DNA of 64,000 nt. Source: Pseudocercospora fijiensis CIRAD86 (taxonomy: Eukaryota; Ascomycota; Dothideomycetes; Mycosphaerellales; Mycosphaerellaceae). Of the stretch, positions 9,739 to 22,080 are shown piece by piece. Made by a program: the position numbers and the translations under genes. The stretch covers positions 10,183,894 to 10,247,893 of the forward strand of contig NW_006921532.1 of the NCBI RefSeq assembly GCF_000340215.1, in the 5' to 3' direction. Below the pieces are notes generated by a model. It saw only the letters and a program-made list of their open reading frames with translations. It was not told the origin of the DNA and did no database searches. Positions within the stretch are counted from its first letter, which is position 1. Each line of letters starts with the position of its first letter.

Positions 9739-11110
9739 GATATACTTATAGCCCTGCGAGTGCTAATAAGTCTAGCAAAGCGGGCGAGCGCGAAATAACA
9801 ATCTACGCAAGCTGTTAGTACCCTCTACGCAACTTAAGCTAAAAGGGCTTGTTTATAAGCACACGTTAATCTATAGAAACTATTAGTATACATACAACCT
9901 ATTAATTGGCAGTAGCTACGGCACATAGTCGCTATAAGTACGGATTGCTAATATAAGCGATACGCTTATACTAGCGATCGCTTATAGCCCTATAGCAGCT
10001 GTTGTTTAATAGAATACACTTAAGCTATTCAAGTCCTACTTATATCAACCTCGTTACTATAGTGCTCCTGCTAAGTTGCCTCTTGCTTACTATCCTATGT
10101 AGCCGCTATGTCTATTTCCTATAATGCAATTGCTTCCTAGATGCCTATTACATCCTACGGATTGTCGTACGTAGCAGCCTATTAGGTAGTTATCGCCTCG
10201 TATGCTATTTCCTCCTATGTATTGCGATCTTCTACGCGTATAAAGACTTTAACACTACGGCGGAAGTATAAGGTAACACCTAGTGCTAAAGCTAGTCTAT
10301 ATTCGAACTTATAATCGAGCTAGTACTATAGATACTAATTAAGAAAGCAACGGGCTAATTAAGCAACATTAAGAATATCGCCTAGTTACATTAAATTATA
10401 TGCATAGCGAGAGATATAGTCTCGAGGAGCGACCGGCCTTAGCTAACTCGATTGCTGCTAGCCTTGTTGCCGTAGTATTCGTACCTACTCGACTTGCTTC
10501 CGATTTGCCGCGACTCGCTAAAAGAAGTCTATAGCTAGCGGATTAGTTAGGGCTAGCTATATTGCAGGAAGACTATATGCTAGGTAGCCGCTATTTCCGG
10601 GTAGCTATTAACCTTATTAACCTTGTTAACCTTATTAACCTTATTAACCTTATTAACCTTATTAACCTTGTTAACCTTAAGAGATATATAGAGGGGCCTA
10701 CTAAGGAAATTGCTGCTTAAAGGCCTCTACTAATCCCGCAACTAATAGTGTATTAGTAGTTCTATCTCGTAAGGGCTAGCGATAATCGTATAGCTCTAGC
10801 GGTATATGCGTAAAGTTACAAGCTAGACGATTAAGGTTAAAGGGAAGCTATAGATTCTAATAAAGAATCTTCTATATCTATTCGGCACGAGCGATAGCCT
10901 ATAGATCTATTCTTAGGCGCGCTATCTCTTGCTATCGACGCTGCTCTTACTATACGGCCTACTACCGAACTAGCTAATCTTAGCGCTTCTTCTATACTTC
11001 CTTGCGATTAGAAACATTGTTGCGCGAAGGCTACTAGGCCGGATTCGGGGCTTCCGACGAGAGAAGGTTATTAGGAGGGAGTAAGCGCTAAGGGCGGCGA
11101 CGTATATAGT
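9739..11110 (+). pseudogene. Unidentified degraded reading frame between G1 and the Helitron
   Basis: From about 9,990 to 11,100 one plus-strand frame reads as protein when TAGs are ignored: it is rich in L, P, Y and R with blocks such as LPRLAKRSL, a tandem N-L-I segment (from the 9-bp repeat at 10,607) and PTKEIAA-RPLLIPQL. Few stops other than TAG occur, suggesting a former coding sequence altered by the same process as the rest. I do not recognise the family. It converges with the minus-strand Helitron helicase, so it could be an accessory gene of that or another transposon. Confidence 0.3.
10607..10679 (+). repeat. 9-bp tandem repeat (ATTAACCTT)n
   Basis: About eight consecutive copies of ATTAACCTT, with ATTAA/GTTAA as the only variation (the G being the un-mutated form). 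It lies in frame within the unidentified reading frame, giving repeated Asn-Leu-Ile/Val. Confidence 0.9.
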
Positions 11111-11149
11111 TAGCGTATCGAGCGATTACTAACCGCTAAGCCTTGCCTT

Positions 11150-12900
11150 GCTTAAAGCGTTTATAGAAGTTAAATAGCTTATTAAACATTAGGTTATAGA
11201 TGTTCCGTGCTCTAGAGACAGCAATATAAGACAGGCTAGGGGTAAAGTCCTTCTTAGATATATCTAGAACAACCTTGTCTAGGGTTATACCCTAGGACTT
11301 ATAGACAGTAACGGCGTATACAATAGTAGCCGGAAATTGTGTTCGTATACAACGTATATCCTATCGCTAATTGTAGAGCTATTCGCGACGAACGGGAACT
11401 ATTAGTACAACACCGGCTAGAAGATTATACTAGTTGTCTAGGTCGTACTGCGCGTTTAATATCGGACTATTATATCGATCGAGCTAGACGAGTAGAACGG
11501 TAGGAAGATACTAGACAATCTTATTATAATCGTTACTATTGTCCTCCTAGACAATATTACGAATAGTGCCTATACTACCGTTAATAACACCTCCCTCTAC
11601 CTATAGGTTCTAGGTTACTATAATACGGGCGCTAATATATAGAGGTAACCGTAGGTAAAGATTACTACTAACATCGTACGATGCCTAGGCTATATATAAA
11701 CTGCTAGAGTGTTCGGTAGTAGCAACAGAGATCGGAGTATTGTTGTCGCATATAGCGTCCTAGTTAAAAGCGTTTACCTGCTTCTTATATAGGTAGAGAC
11801 GGAGAGCATCTTTAAATAAGTCTTGCTCTATAGGCGAAAGATTAGCTTTAAGACGCGTAACTAACGTATCCTAATATGCGATCGTAATGCTCCCTAGAAT
11901 ATTGCGAAGGCCCTCGAGAGCCTTACGGAATGTATAAGATAAGGCATCTGTGCCCTGCTATCGCTAAATTACATTAAGTTAAATAGTCTAATTAAACAGC
12001 TAATACAAAGTGTATCCGGCGATATCCTCGGGTATATAAAGATCTTCAAGCCTAGAAAACAGAGGTCGACCGCTAATAGGTAGCAACTAGTAAAAGTCGC
12101 CTATAATAACAATACTTCGGCTGCTAAACGGTACATTATCTCTAGCTTTATTAAGAGTACTAACTTGTCGTAGGCGCTAATCAATCTAAAAGAGTAGTAT
12201 TAAGTCGATTATAGACTTCTTATTAATAATAATGTATACTACATCGTTAACCGCGGATCGGAACTAATTAAGTGCCTATCCCTCGAGGGGGATATACTCC
12301 TTTAACGTTAATAGAAGTCGAAAGAAGGAGTGTATCGTACGACCCTTAATACCGTTAGCAGCGGATTTAGTTAGAGCTAGGCGAATAATTGGAATTAGGA
12401 CCGTAAGGGTAGCACTGCTATATTCCCGCTAGTTAGTCTAATTAAACTAATCTATAATATGCTCGATTTCGGACAACAACGTATCGATAACGAATAACTT
12501 CCTAACCCCCGCTTTACTATCGATATTAAGCAAGAACTAGCGATCTGTCGGGTAAGTAAGCTAGTCGTTCTAGTAACCGACAATGTAGTTAAATAGTAGC
12601 TTCTAAGTAGGAGCTAAGCTAGCAATGCGCTAAGCGAGATCTATAGGAACTCTAACACGCTAGGCTCGCTCTATACTACGGAGGTTCTTCTAAAAGTCCT
12701 TAACATCGGACGCTCTAAGACTGTATCGCCTAATATAAGACTTCTAGTTATACTTACGGTTAATCTGTCGGTTGCTAAGGTCGTTAAGATCCTCGAGCTG
12801 CTTACCTAGGCGACGCGTAGGCAATGCAGCGGCGAGCAAGGCCTTATCTACTCGCTCTAATTCTTCGTTATAATATTCCTCTTCGAACAAAGCTGCTGTC
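11150..12900 (-). pseudogene. Helitron PIF1-like helicase domain, degraded
   Basis: Seen on the minus strand: Walker A region at 12,495-12,518 reading SKAGVRKL where GKAGxGKS is expected (three changes, each explicable by C-to-T on one strand); Walker B-type block IVIIGDFY followed by LLPISGRPL (about 12,070-12,116); the late helicase motif AVTVYKS-TAG-GITLDKVVL (about 11,268-11,318) where AVTVHKSQG is expected; and DFTPSLSYIAVSRAR close to the C-terminus. The order and spacing fit PIF1 helicases of RepHel proteins. His-to-Tyr and Gln-to-TAG changes are typical of the mutation process here. Confidence 0.8.
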
Positions 12901-13589
12901 GGGTCTAGTAGGCTTACGCCTATATAGTCGTCTAGATAGGTATAGTTTGTCTTATACTAATTATAGGCACTAGACTATGTTGTGTGCATCGTAGGAGGAT
13001 TGTTAGTATCGCTAGTATTATCTGCAAAGATATAGCTATTCTCAAGTAACGGGTACGCGCTATTAAAGGGATAGTATAAGGCGATCTTAGTCCGGCACTA
13101 ATCCTAGTAGGTTCTATCTTCGCCGTTAGGTATACTACTATACTTTAGATACTAACTAATAACTCTTAGCTTAGCGCGTAGGCGCTTCTTATAAGTGCGG
13201 AAGTCCTACTTAGTTAGAAATTCAAACAATGTTAGATTAGGCTAACTAACTAGATTAGACTTAGCAAATTTCGACTCCTCGATACTATAGCGCTCGATAT
13301 ACTTTAGCAACGGCGACTTGCCCTAAGTAACAAGCTCGCCTACCTCCTTATCGAAACGCTTAGCCTTAGCTTAGTCTTTAGGCTTGCGGCAGTCGAACTT
13401 CTAGACTAATCGAGAACCCTATACTAGCGGAAGGTTTAAGAGTAGGTGCATCTCTTCTTATATAGAGATATCCCGCTCTCCGATAAGCTTATTAAGCATC
13501 TTTACGAAAAAGGACACTATTAGCCGAGTACCTACTATATTAATCTTAGGTACGACCTTCCTACTAATCTCTAAGAATAACTTACTACG

Positions 13590-15200
13590 CTTCTCTTGCT
13601 TAGTGTAGTATTTGCTAAGGTAGTCTACTATAGTACCCTTATCGGTGCAAACAGCGATGTTATTGTTACTAAGCTAGGCGGTTTAGATAGTGCGATTGTA
13701 CCTATTTATACGGGTATTATTACGAGGTCTATCGTATATCTAATATCGGGGGTTGAGGCCTTTCGTAACGATGCCTTTATCGTAAGTATCGCGAGGGAAA
13801 TAGAAACGGTATATAATCTAGCTAGTGTCTTTATTCTTGCGCTAACAATACTTATAGCCGTATATATAACGCTATACTCGGTTAACATTAAGCATTAGTT
13901 AGTACTAACTACTATCGACCTTAGACGTCTTTATCTAGAGTACTATAGGCTCGCTAGCAACTAGTCTAGTACGCGTAGGGTCTAGATTCCTCGTAGTAAT
14001 ATGCTTAGACCAAAATCGAGTAAAGGCACTGCGATCGTCTTCCGTAAACGACTAAGGGAGAGGCAGTCCTTCGCGAGGCTTTAGCTATACTAATCCGTAG
14101 TTATAGGAGCTACTACGAGCCTAGAACTTATAGCGATTCTAGTAGTCTATAATACCAAACTTCTTTCGTATCAATTCTATAATAAATTAATAACGCCGAT
14201 AAAAGTAGTATATAGCGATAGCAGGATTTTGCCTTAGATTCTTACGGGCAGTCTTAACACGCTCGTGCTTAGTACCTATTAGTATTGTCGGCATATGCTT
14301 TTGCTAGTAGGCCTAGTATAAGTCTATAGCACTAAAGGTAAGGAAGAGGTATAGGCAGCTAATAGCCTTAATATAGTTCTCTAACTTAGCCGTCTTCGTA
14401 ATCTAATACGCGCGTATGCCTCGCAGCGTATTCCCGTAGCGTACGATAGTAGACAGCAATCGCTTAGCTTCCTTATTATCGCTATTAATAGCGTTACGGA
14501 GGTTATTAAGGGTAATTTCCTTAAAATCCGGGTTCTACTATATAATATAATCGGCCTTCTTGCGAGTCTGCTTCCTTATAAGAGTATTAAGAGCTATATA
14601 ACGGAATCGAGAATAACTCGCAAAACAGTGTCGGATAGGGCTAGTACTATTATCCTACTTAATTATATATTTAATCTAATCGTCGTAGGAAACCTTACGT
14701 AGTCGAGGTTCTACGTAGTCGCTAATACCCTATAGTATAAGCGTTAGAAATGCACGAGTATAGAGCTTCTAAGTGTTATTAAATTCGTTAAGAGGAATTA
14801 GATCGAAGTTAGGCAGTGTAAGCTAGTATTGCTGCGGCGGAGGTGCTTCGGACGACGTATCTATCTATATAGCGGCGAGATTATTGTTCGCACGATCGGC
14901 CTATGCTTGTCGCTACTACTCCTATTCCTCTAGGATGTTAGAGATAGTAGTACGGGCACCTTTAGGAATATAAGCCTATAGTAGCGCTACCTCGAAAGGA
15001 TAGTTAGCAAGGCTGTCCTGCTCTTGCTACGTGCCTAGGCGACTATCGGGCTAAGTGCCTGCTTCCGGATTTGAACGGGTACTCGCATTGTCTTACTAAT
15101 CTTAGTTAAGCTCGCTCTATAGTAGCGGGGGCAGTTTATCTTCGTCGTATTCCTTAAGAGCGTTTAGTCTATATATAACTAACTTACCCTCTTAGCTGTC
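13590..15200 (-). pseudogene. Helitron Rep (HUH nuclease) domain with mutated HUH motif
   Basis: The minus strand shows LFLTFSA-x-DLY followed by a HMP block (about 14,295-14,345), the fungal Helitron_like_N signature, then NPAIAIYYFYRRY and, at 14,097-14,105, SSSYNYGLV where the catalytic HUH motif His-x-His-Gly is expected. Both histidines are tyrosines (CAY to TAY), so the nuclease is dead as read. An NRYKF-TAG-ARSSS block precedes it (expected NRYEWQARGSS). The 60-residue open stretch at 13,706-13,888 minus belongs to the region after the HUH motif and is not a separate gene. Confidence 0.75.
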
Positions 15201-16582
15201 GGGTAGTTGCGATAGGCGCTCTTTACTAATAGCAACACTAGCATATTCTAGATTGTTACGGACTAAGTAATCGAGCTACGCCTTTACTACCTATCGTCGT
15301 ATAGTAAAGTCCGTAACGAAGATACGATTAGTCGTGTCGTCGCCGTTAGCAGGTCGAAGAAGGACAGTTTCGAGGTATTTAGGCACGAGAGGTAGCTCCT
15401 TCTAGACCTTGCTAATATCCCGAAGAAAGTTAACGACGTTGTTCTTATAACGCTACTATATACCCTTAACGAGACGCATCTCTACGTATATATAGACACA
15501 GGCAATAAGTATCTCCTCTATGCCTAACAACGTTAGTAAAGGCTTACTAGTGTCTATATTAATAGGCTACGCTCTAGGGTCTATATAGTTACTGCGAGAT
15601 ATAAGATTAGGTAAGCCTCTTAGCTTGTTATAATCCCTCGAAGCACGGCAACGCTTATAGACCTTAAAGGTTTCGGATTCCGGGTTCGTATCTAACTCTA
15701 TATTAAACTAGCGCTCTTTGTAGCCTCTCTATATATACTTATTCTAGTAGTGCTCTATCTTCTTATTGTTAAGCTTGCCGAAGAACTCCTTAACTAACTC
15801 TATATCGATGTCGTACAAAGCGGGCGTATAGAGGTTGTCTCGATCGAATATAAGCTTAGGATCTTTACTATTTAGGAAGTAGTTATCGTATGTCTTATCT
15901 TCTTCCGAACGAGTACGTATAAGCCGAGTACTATAACCCTAACCGCGACGTCTAGTAGTACGGCTATCTAGTAATAGGCGGCATAGTCGACAATTGTATT
16001 TATATTCTATCTTATCGTTATGCTTATCGAAGAATAGCACTCGTTCTACCTCGTAGATACCTAACTAATACTACTTTATCTGCGTTTCTCGGTCGAAATT
16101 TATATAGGTATAATACTAGCAGGTAGATGCGTAAGGAGCCGTAATACGCGCAATTGCACGCGGAATATCGCAGATCTCGTATTAGAACTATAACTAGTTA
16201 TCTAGTCGCTAATCTAGGTTAGGATCGCTAGCATTGCTACCGAAGGTCTTAGGCAAATTAAAATTACTACCGAAGTTGTTACTACTAAAGTTGTCGCTGC
16301 TAGGGTTGTCGCCGTATTACGATAGCTTCTATACGCGTTTAGTATACCTAGCGAGTATATCGCTAATACTTAGTGTTTGTAATATATCCTTGTCTCTAGT
16401 ACGACGACGCTAACGATAGGACCGCGAGATATCGTACTAGGTAGTTCGTATAGTAGCCCTATCTAGGTTATTACTGCTATGCTAGCTATGTCGGCGGCGA
16501 CCGGCGGCACCTATAGAAGATTCTGTTCGCTAAGACGAAGATAGCAATTGCGAAGGTCGAGGCGGAGGTAGTATAGAAGACT

Positions 16583-16587
16583 GCTAC
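16583..16587. repeat. Left target-site duplication of E1 (GCTAC)
   Basis: GCTAC directly precedes the left LTR of E1 and is identical to the GCTAC at 30,035-30,039 that follows the right LTR. A 5-bp duplication is typical for Ty3/gypsy integrases. Confidence 0.85.
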
Positions 16588-16695
16588 TATTACGCGAGGG
16601 ACGATTAGTAGTTAGGCAATAGTATAGTATTAGTAAGAGTATCTACGGTCCTGCGGAAGTATATATAGGCCCGGCGTTCCGTGCCTGCTATAATA
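16588..16695 (-). repeat. 3' LTR of E1 (108 bp)
   Basis: Begins TATTACGCGAGGG (from TGTTACGCG) and ends ATAATA (from GTAACA); apart from such transitions it matches 29,927-30,034 along its length. Confidence 0.85.
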
Positions 16696-16712
16696 GCACC
16701 CCCGTCCGATAG
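16696..16712 (-). promoter_or_regulatory. Polypurine tract of E1
   Basis: On the minus strand, CGGACGGGGGTGC directly adjoins the 3' LTR. This is the expected place of the plus-strand DNA primer and fixes the element's orientation as minus. Confidence 0.6.
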
Positions 16713-16719
16713 AACGAAA

Positions 16720-19700
16720 GCTAGCGTACTAAGACAGCCGTGCCCGTACTCCTCCTAGAATTCCGTTCTCCTCGCCTAATGTATCTCGTATAGCTTATGC
16801 CTTTTTATATATATTAGGGTATCTCTACCTCCCTTCTTTAGTCTCGTATCGTATCGGCTTAGTCTTACTTATCGGAGTTAACTAATTCTAGTTCCGTCTT
16901 AGAGCTAGTAGCCTTAGCTTTAGTAGCCTTGCTCTCCGTAAAGCTCTGCAACTTGCGCATCTTTTTCTTTATAGACGAGTCGCCGTCGGCCGCCTTACGC
17001 TTAGATGTACGCGTGCCCGCGGTCTTAGCTAGGGCAGCCTTAGCTTAGCGCGTGCCCGTTAGCTATATAGGGATCTTTAGCGGCGACAGCTAGGGTGCAG
17101 GCGCCTTTGTCTTAGTTGTTAGTAGCACCTATAGGGTAGGTAGCTTTATAGGTAGGGCGAGCTTGTCCTTAGGTACTGCCGCGTACTTAGACTTGCGTCT
17201 AGATAGGCCTAGCGTCGGTAGCTGCGGTACTAGTGCCTACGCTAGTATAGCGCGAGTCTTCTATAGAGGCTAGCCGGGCTCGTCTATTGCTACAGTACTA
17301 ACGTAGGTTATAGCTTTTACTGCTACGGCGAGCTCGTCTAGAATATATAGGTACGGATCGGCTTGCTATTAGGGTATAAGCGCTCCGTAGCGTCCGGCGA
17401 TATCTTTTAGTCCTAGTCCTCGATAGAGGGAGATAGGGTCGTCGTCCTCCTTGTCGTAGTTATATAGGATATCGTTTAGGCGTAGCGTCGCGTCCTTCTT
17501 ATAGGCCGTTCTTAGTATCTAGTCTCGATCCTCTCGTAGTATACAGCCTATTTATAACTATAGATGCGCTATCCGGAGGAAGTAGTCTAGGGCCGTGTCT
17601 ATAATACCGGCGTCTGCCTTACGGTTAAGGGCTGCTTTTATGTTCTCTAAGACGTAGTCCGGCACCGCGACGATGTTAATTTCTATAGCCTACTTAACCT
17701 AGTCGTCCTTAAAGGTTAGCTGTCCGGCCGAGATAGTCTTTAGCTACTTACCGTAGAGCGGGTATACTAGATCCTCGCAGTATTTCTTCTAACGCTTCTA
17801 CTAGTTACGTACGGCTGTTAGCGGCTCCGTCTTACTAGGGATGTCTATCGGGACCTAAGAGATTATCGCCTAATCTAGGGCATTGTCGATAGAGGTAACC
17901 TAGACTTAGTACGCTACCTTACGCCGGAAAACTGCGCTGCCTATAAGGATATACCGGCTATAGATTAGAGCGATCTTGTATCTGCCGTCCGTGTTTGCTA
18001 TATAGTATAGGTATAGAGGGCCGATTAGCTTGCGTTTAGTACGCGGGAAGCCGTACGCCTCTACTAAATAGGTATACTAGGTACCGAGCTCCTTTAACGA
18101 GATCGTAGCGTCGTCGATTATCTAGAACATATTACTAAGCTTGAGGTCTAAGAGTCGCGTACCCGTAGGCGGTATACAATTAATCGTAACGAAGCCTAGT
18201 ATATTATAGATCGGTACCGTAGTATCCGCTTAGTAGCTAGACTTGAGCTATTACTCGACGTCGGGGTATTGCATTCTAGAACGCTATAGGTAAGTGTCCT
18301 TATTTATATTAGTAGCGCCCTAACGAACCTTCTTATCTGTCGGCGTGCGTACGCTTATCGGGGTAGCGATTTGTGCGCTCGTTAGCGTAGCTGTCGTAGC
18401 TAATAATAGGATCGGGATTTCGATATTTATAACTCGCGTAGGGGCCTCTTCCTAAGCGTCGACGTCTATAGGTGCCTCTTCTAGAATCTCGTCGTCCTCT
18501 TATCGGTAAGATAGGCTAGCGTCTCTAGGTCCTACGTCGGGCGTTGCCTCGCGTAATAGCTATAGCGTAGCGTTCTATCCGAGGAAAGGTAGGGAAGTGC
18601 CCTCCTCTATATTGCCCTTATTTATAGTCTATACGCGATAGAATATCGCTATAAGCGCGCTACGTAGGTCGGAGCCTATTAGAGAATCGGTATACTCTAC
18701 TAGGAAGTTCTTATATCGCTATTACGTAGTGTCCTCCTTATACGTACGTCTCGTAAAGCTAAGTTGTCGTACCGGGTTTAAGGCGGTATAGGTCTAGCGT
18801 ACTGTGTTGTTAACCTAAACAAGGCGGTCTATAGCTAAGTCGTCCTTACGTACGGCGTTAATAATTGCTACTACGGCCGCCGTAAAGGCGTAGCTTGCCG
18901 CGCGCTAATGCGCGCCTAAAGCCGTAACTGTATCGCGTACCTCCTTACTAATGTCTAGGGATGCTAAAGGGAGGCGCTTACGATAAGGCTTTAGTAGGGC
19001 GTCGTCGTCCTCGTCTCCGTCGGAGCTATTCTATTCGCCTTCGTCGTTCTACTTGCTTCCGTCGCGCTGCTTTGCCTTACCTAGCGTAGTCGGTTGCGTC
19101 TTACCTTGCTATTACTTAGTAGGGTATTGTTACGGAGGTGCTACCTTATCTCGAGCGGAGTCCCTAGCGGTAGAGTTCTTTACTAGGTATACGGTAATAT
19201 CGTATCTATATATAGGACTAAAGGCGGGCTTAGTATTGCGTAAGAGTGCGGCTCTACGGCTAAAGGTGCTAAGCTTATAGACGTATATACCGTTGCTGTC
19301 TTGTTTACGGATTAAGTTAGAAATGCGGATTAAGTCCGGATCTAAGCCTACGTCGGCACTATTAGCGTTAAGGAATTCCTTAGTATCTTCCGCGCTCTTA
19401 GTAGCGTAGAGGTTCGGGAAGGCTAACTAAACGGCGTCTACGACCTAGCGTACGGTTATTAGGGCGTCGGCGCGGATAAGGATAGCGTCTATCGCCTTAC
19501 TCTAAAGTTCGTCCTTGCCTTTATTATCTAGCGGAGCGGGGCTATCGCCGTCCTTAGCTCTAGAGTTACCTATACCGATATTCTTTCCTATAGCCTTCTC
19601 TTTCTATACTTCGTACTACTCTTTCTCCGTTACGTTCTCGCTATCGACGTTTATCTTCTCTACGTCCTGTTTTCTATCTACGCTTACTTTTCCTACTTCC

Positions 19701-21600
19701 TACTCTTCTTTCCCTACTACGTTCTCGCTATCGACGTCTATCTTTTCTACGTCCTGCTTTTTATCTACGATTACCTTTCTTAGTTCCTACTCTTCTACTA
19801 TAATAGTATCCTAATATGCCGCGTCGTTAGGGTCCTTAAGCTCCTTCTTATATCGCTAGAGCATAGGTAATCCCTTAGGGCGTAGGGCCGCCTTTCCCTT
19901 AGGGCGCTTAGTAGCTAACTCTGCGGCGCTAGTGTCGGCGTTAAGCGCGGTAGCGTCGCGTGCTGCTACGGCGTCCGAGGCATATTAGTACTAATTTGCG
20001 GCTTCTCCGAGACGCTTAGGAAGGTCCTTATCGCCCTATACCTGTCCTTAATCGTTATAGTAGTCTATCTACTAGGTGTTAGGCTTAACTATCTTAACAA
20101 TCTTAGTAGGGCTAAGTACTATAGTTACGGTGCGCTCTTTCTAGTAACGGTATTCCGTCTAGAATCGCGCGGAGGCGGCGTACTACTTAGGGTAGGCTTC
20201 TAGTAAATCGGTACTATCGAATATAACTAGGTCGACGGGCTCGAGTATAATAATCTTCTCTTATACTTTTACGTATATCGCGGCTGTCTGCTACTAGACT
20301 ATCGCTTCTATAGTAACGTCCTATTCCTCCTCGAACTAGCCTAGCAAGTTGTAGCAATTAGTAGTCTAATTAAGGCGCTCGTCGGCCTACTCTAGTGTTT
20401 CGTCTTCTAGTCTATCTACCGTACGTACTACAATCTGTATAATCTATACGTATACGGATATAAGGTTTAGTTCGGTCTCGTCCTAGCCTAGTATACTAGT
20501 AAGGATCTCGTATAGCTTATCGAGGGCGTTCTTTACGAAGCCGTAGGTAGCTAAGGCGCTTATAAGTTAAAAGGCGGTCTAGGTATAGGGTACCGCGAAG
20601 GGTATACCGTTCTCCTTATAAGACGTTAGAGTAAGGTCGAGCTTAGCGAGCGTCCGGATCGCGTAGTAGATGTCGTAGTTGCGGACCTAGTCTAGGATCT
20701 CTACTAGGTCGCAAAACAATTTAGCGTACTAAGGATCGGGGACAATAACGCAGTATCGCTAGCCGTCCTAAGCGACGTCTAGCTTAGCGTCTAGGAACTA
20801 ATAGAACTGCGGCAGGCCGAAAAACGTAGCCTAGCTAGCGTAATTACCTATTTCGTAGCCGTTAATGCTAGCGCCCTACTATAATAAGATAGCGATGCGG
20901 CGTAAGGTGTTACGGTCCTTTAGATTAGCTTCGGGGTCGAGTAGTAGTAGTAGTAGGTAGGTAAGTTCGGAGAGGTCGACTAAGCGAATACGTATAATAT
21001 ATACCCTATCGGAGCCGTAGTGCTTTAGGAAGAAGTCCTCGAAGGTAATAGGGTTTACCCGTATAGTTCTTCCGCGTAATAGCGGGCGCGGCACTAGCGT
21101 ACGATAGATTCGTACCTACACCGTAGCGTTAACGAAGTTACTAATGTTTTCTAGTAGCGGCCGGTCGAGCTCGCGGTACAACTCTACCGGGACCTTATTA
21201 TAAGGGATGTTATTAAGGTTCGCCTACGCGATGTTTTTAGGCGAGCTAACGTAGTCCTCGTAGTACTCGATTTGTAGTAGTGCTACGGTAAATAGCAGGC
21301 CGCTAACCTTGCGACGCTAAGGTAGCTACTACTAGCTTAGTTCTAAGAGTTCGTCTTCTTTATAGGCGTATTGCTATTATATAGGAGGGCCGCGCTCGCC
21401 CGCTAGCGGACAGTAGCGCTTAGTACGCTCTATTTTAGGAATAGATAGTGTTATCGGGGCTAGTCGTTAAGGCGGCGTATACTTAGTAAGGATGTTAGTA
21501 ATGCTAATAAATAAGCGGAGAGAATTTAGTATATTGCGTATACGTAGCAACTAAGAATTTGCGGCGTTGCTAGGGCGTTCTACGCTTGTTATAACGCAAA
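16720..21600 (-). pseudogene. E1 extra ORF: unidentified ~4.9-kb coding-like region after pol
   Basis: Downstream of the chromodomain and before the 3' LTR, the minus strand stays readable for nearly 5 kb when TAGs are ignored. Near its start is an open block with DFFLKHYGSDRVYIIRIRL and SELTYLLLLLL (about 20,880-21,094). The middle holds long Trp/Tyr-rich helical stretches, then a charged tandem repeat (about 19,612-19,800), then aliphatic segments. The C-terminal end has a basic patch, KRKAADGDSSIKKKMRKL (about 16,950-17,015), like a bipartite nuclear-localisation signal. I recognise no family: no zinc knuckle, protease, RT, DDE or methyltransferase motif. It could be an env-position accessory protein, a captured host gene or a separate nested element; the lack of LTR or TIR edges disfavours the last. 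Frame borders are approximate. Confidence 0.5.
19612..19800 (-). repeat. 87-bp (29-residue) in-frame tandem repeat in the E1 extra ORF
   Basis: Two clear units, phased by GTTCTCGCTATCGACGT at 19,634 and 19,721 (87 bp apart), with a partial third. On the minus strand they encode an acidic/basic segment with DVEKI-D/N-VDSENV per unit. The length is a multiple of three, so the frame is preserved. Confidence 0.7.
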
Positions 21601-22080
21601 CTTTACCTCGCTTGCGCCGCGCCGTTTATATATGCGGTACGGCCCGTCCGATAATAGGACGCGTCCTGCGTTAATAATAATAATAAGGCGCGTCGCCGCG
21701 CGCTTTAGAGCGATAATAGGGGGGGAACAATAAAGTAAACTATTTGCGTTTCAAAACGAAGTAAAGTAGAGTGCGATTCAATTATAGATAATAATGCTAT
21801 AACGTAATATACCGCGATAGAGATGCCTATTATTGCGTATAGTGCTGCTTAGTTAACCTTCTATATAGCTGTTCTTTAGAAGTTACGCAAGCTAGGCCTC
21901 CGAGAAGGCTAAGCCTACAGTTCTCCTACTATTAACTACGGCGCGCTTAGGGACGGCGCTGTCGGTGCCTGCTATTATAGCGCTTGCTAACGTGCCGCCT
22001 GCTAACGTAACGCTTACTGTCGTAACGCTTGTTATAGGTAGAGGCGATCGTATTCCTAGACAAGTTCCGCCGAGTCGCGG
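21601..22080. other. Spacer between E1 pol and the extra ORF
   Basis: Stops of all kinds occur in each frame, and there are AT-rich segments (TAATAATAATAATAAGG at about 21,675). I see no conserved motif; it may have carried the expression signal of the extra ORF. Confidence 0.35.

Larger units (their letters stand above)
11130..16587 (-). mobile_element. Helitron, 3' portion (helicase and Rep), interrupted by E1
   Basis: The minus strand, read through TAGs, encodes a RepHel protein: a Helitron_like_N/Rep segment (about 13,600-15,000) followed by a PIF1-type helicase (about 11,150-12,900). Helitrons move by rolling-circle replication using the HUH nuclease and helicase. The element is cut at 16,587 by the complete LTR element E1, and its upstream part resumes at 30,040. 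The terminal TC and CTRR ends could not be placed. Both nuclease and helicase motifs carry transition damage. Confidence 0.8.

Noticed and set aside
10607..10679. Interstitial telomere repeat
   Set aside because: The 9-bp unit ATTAACCTT does not contain TTAGGG/CCCTAA in phase; it is a minisatellite.
13596..13898. 100-codon plus-strand frame
   Set aside because: It is antisense to the Helitron Rep region, which is recognisable on the minus strand.
19515..19814. Ser/Phe-rich plus-strand frame of 99 codons
   Set aside because: It is the antisense of the charged tandem repeat in the E1 extra ORF; its low complexity comes from that repeat.
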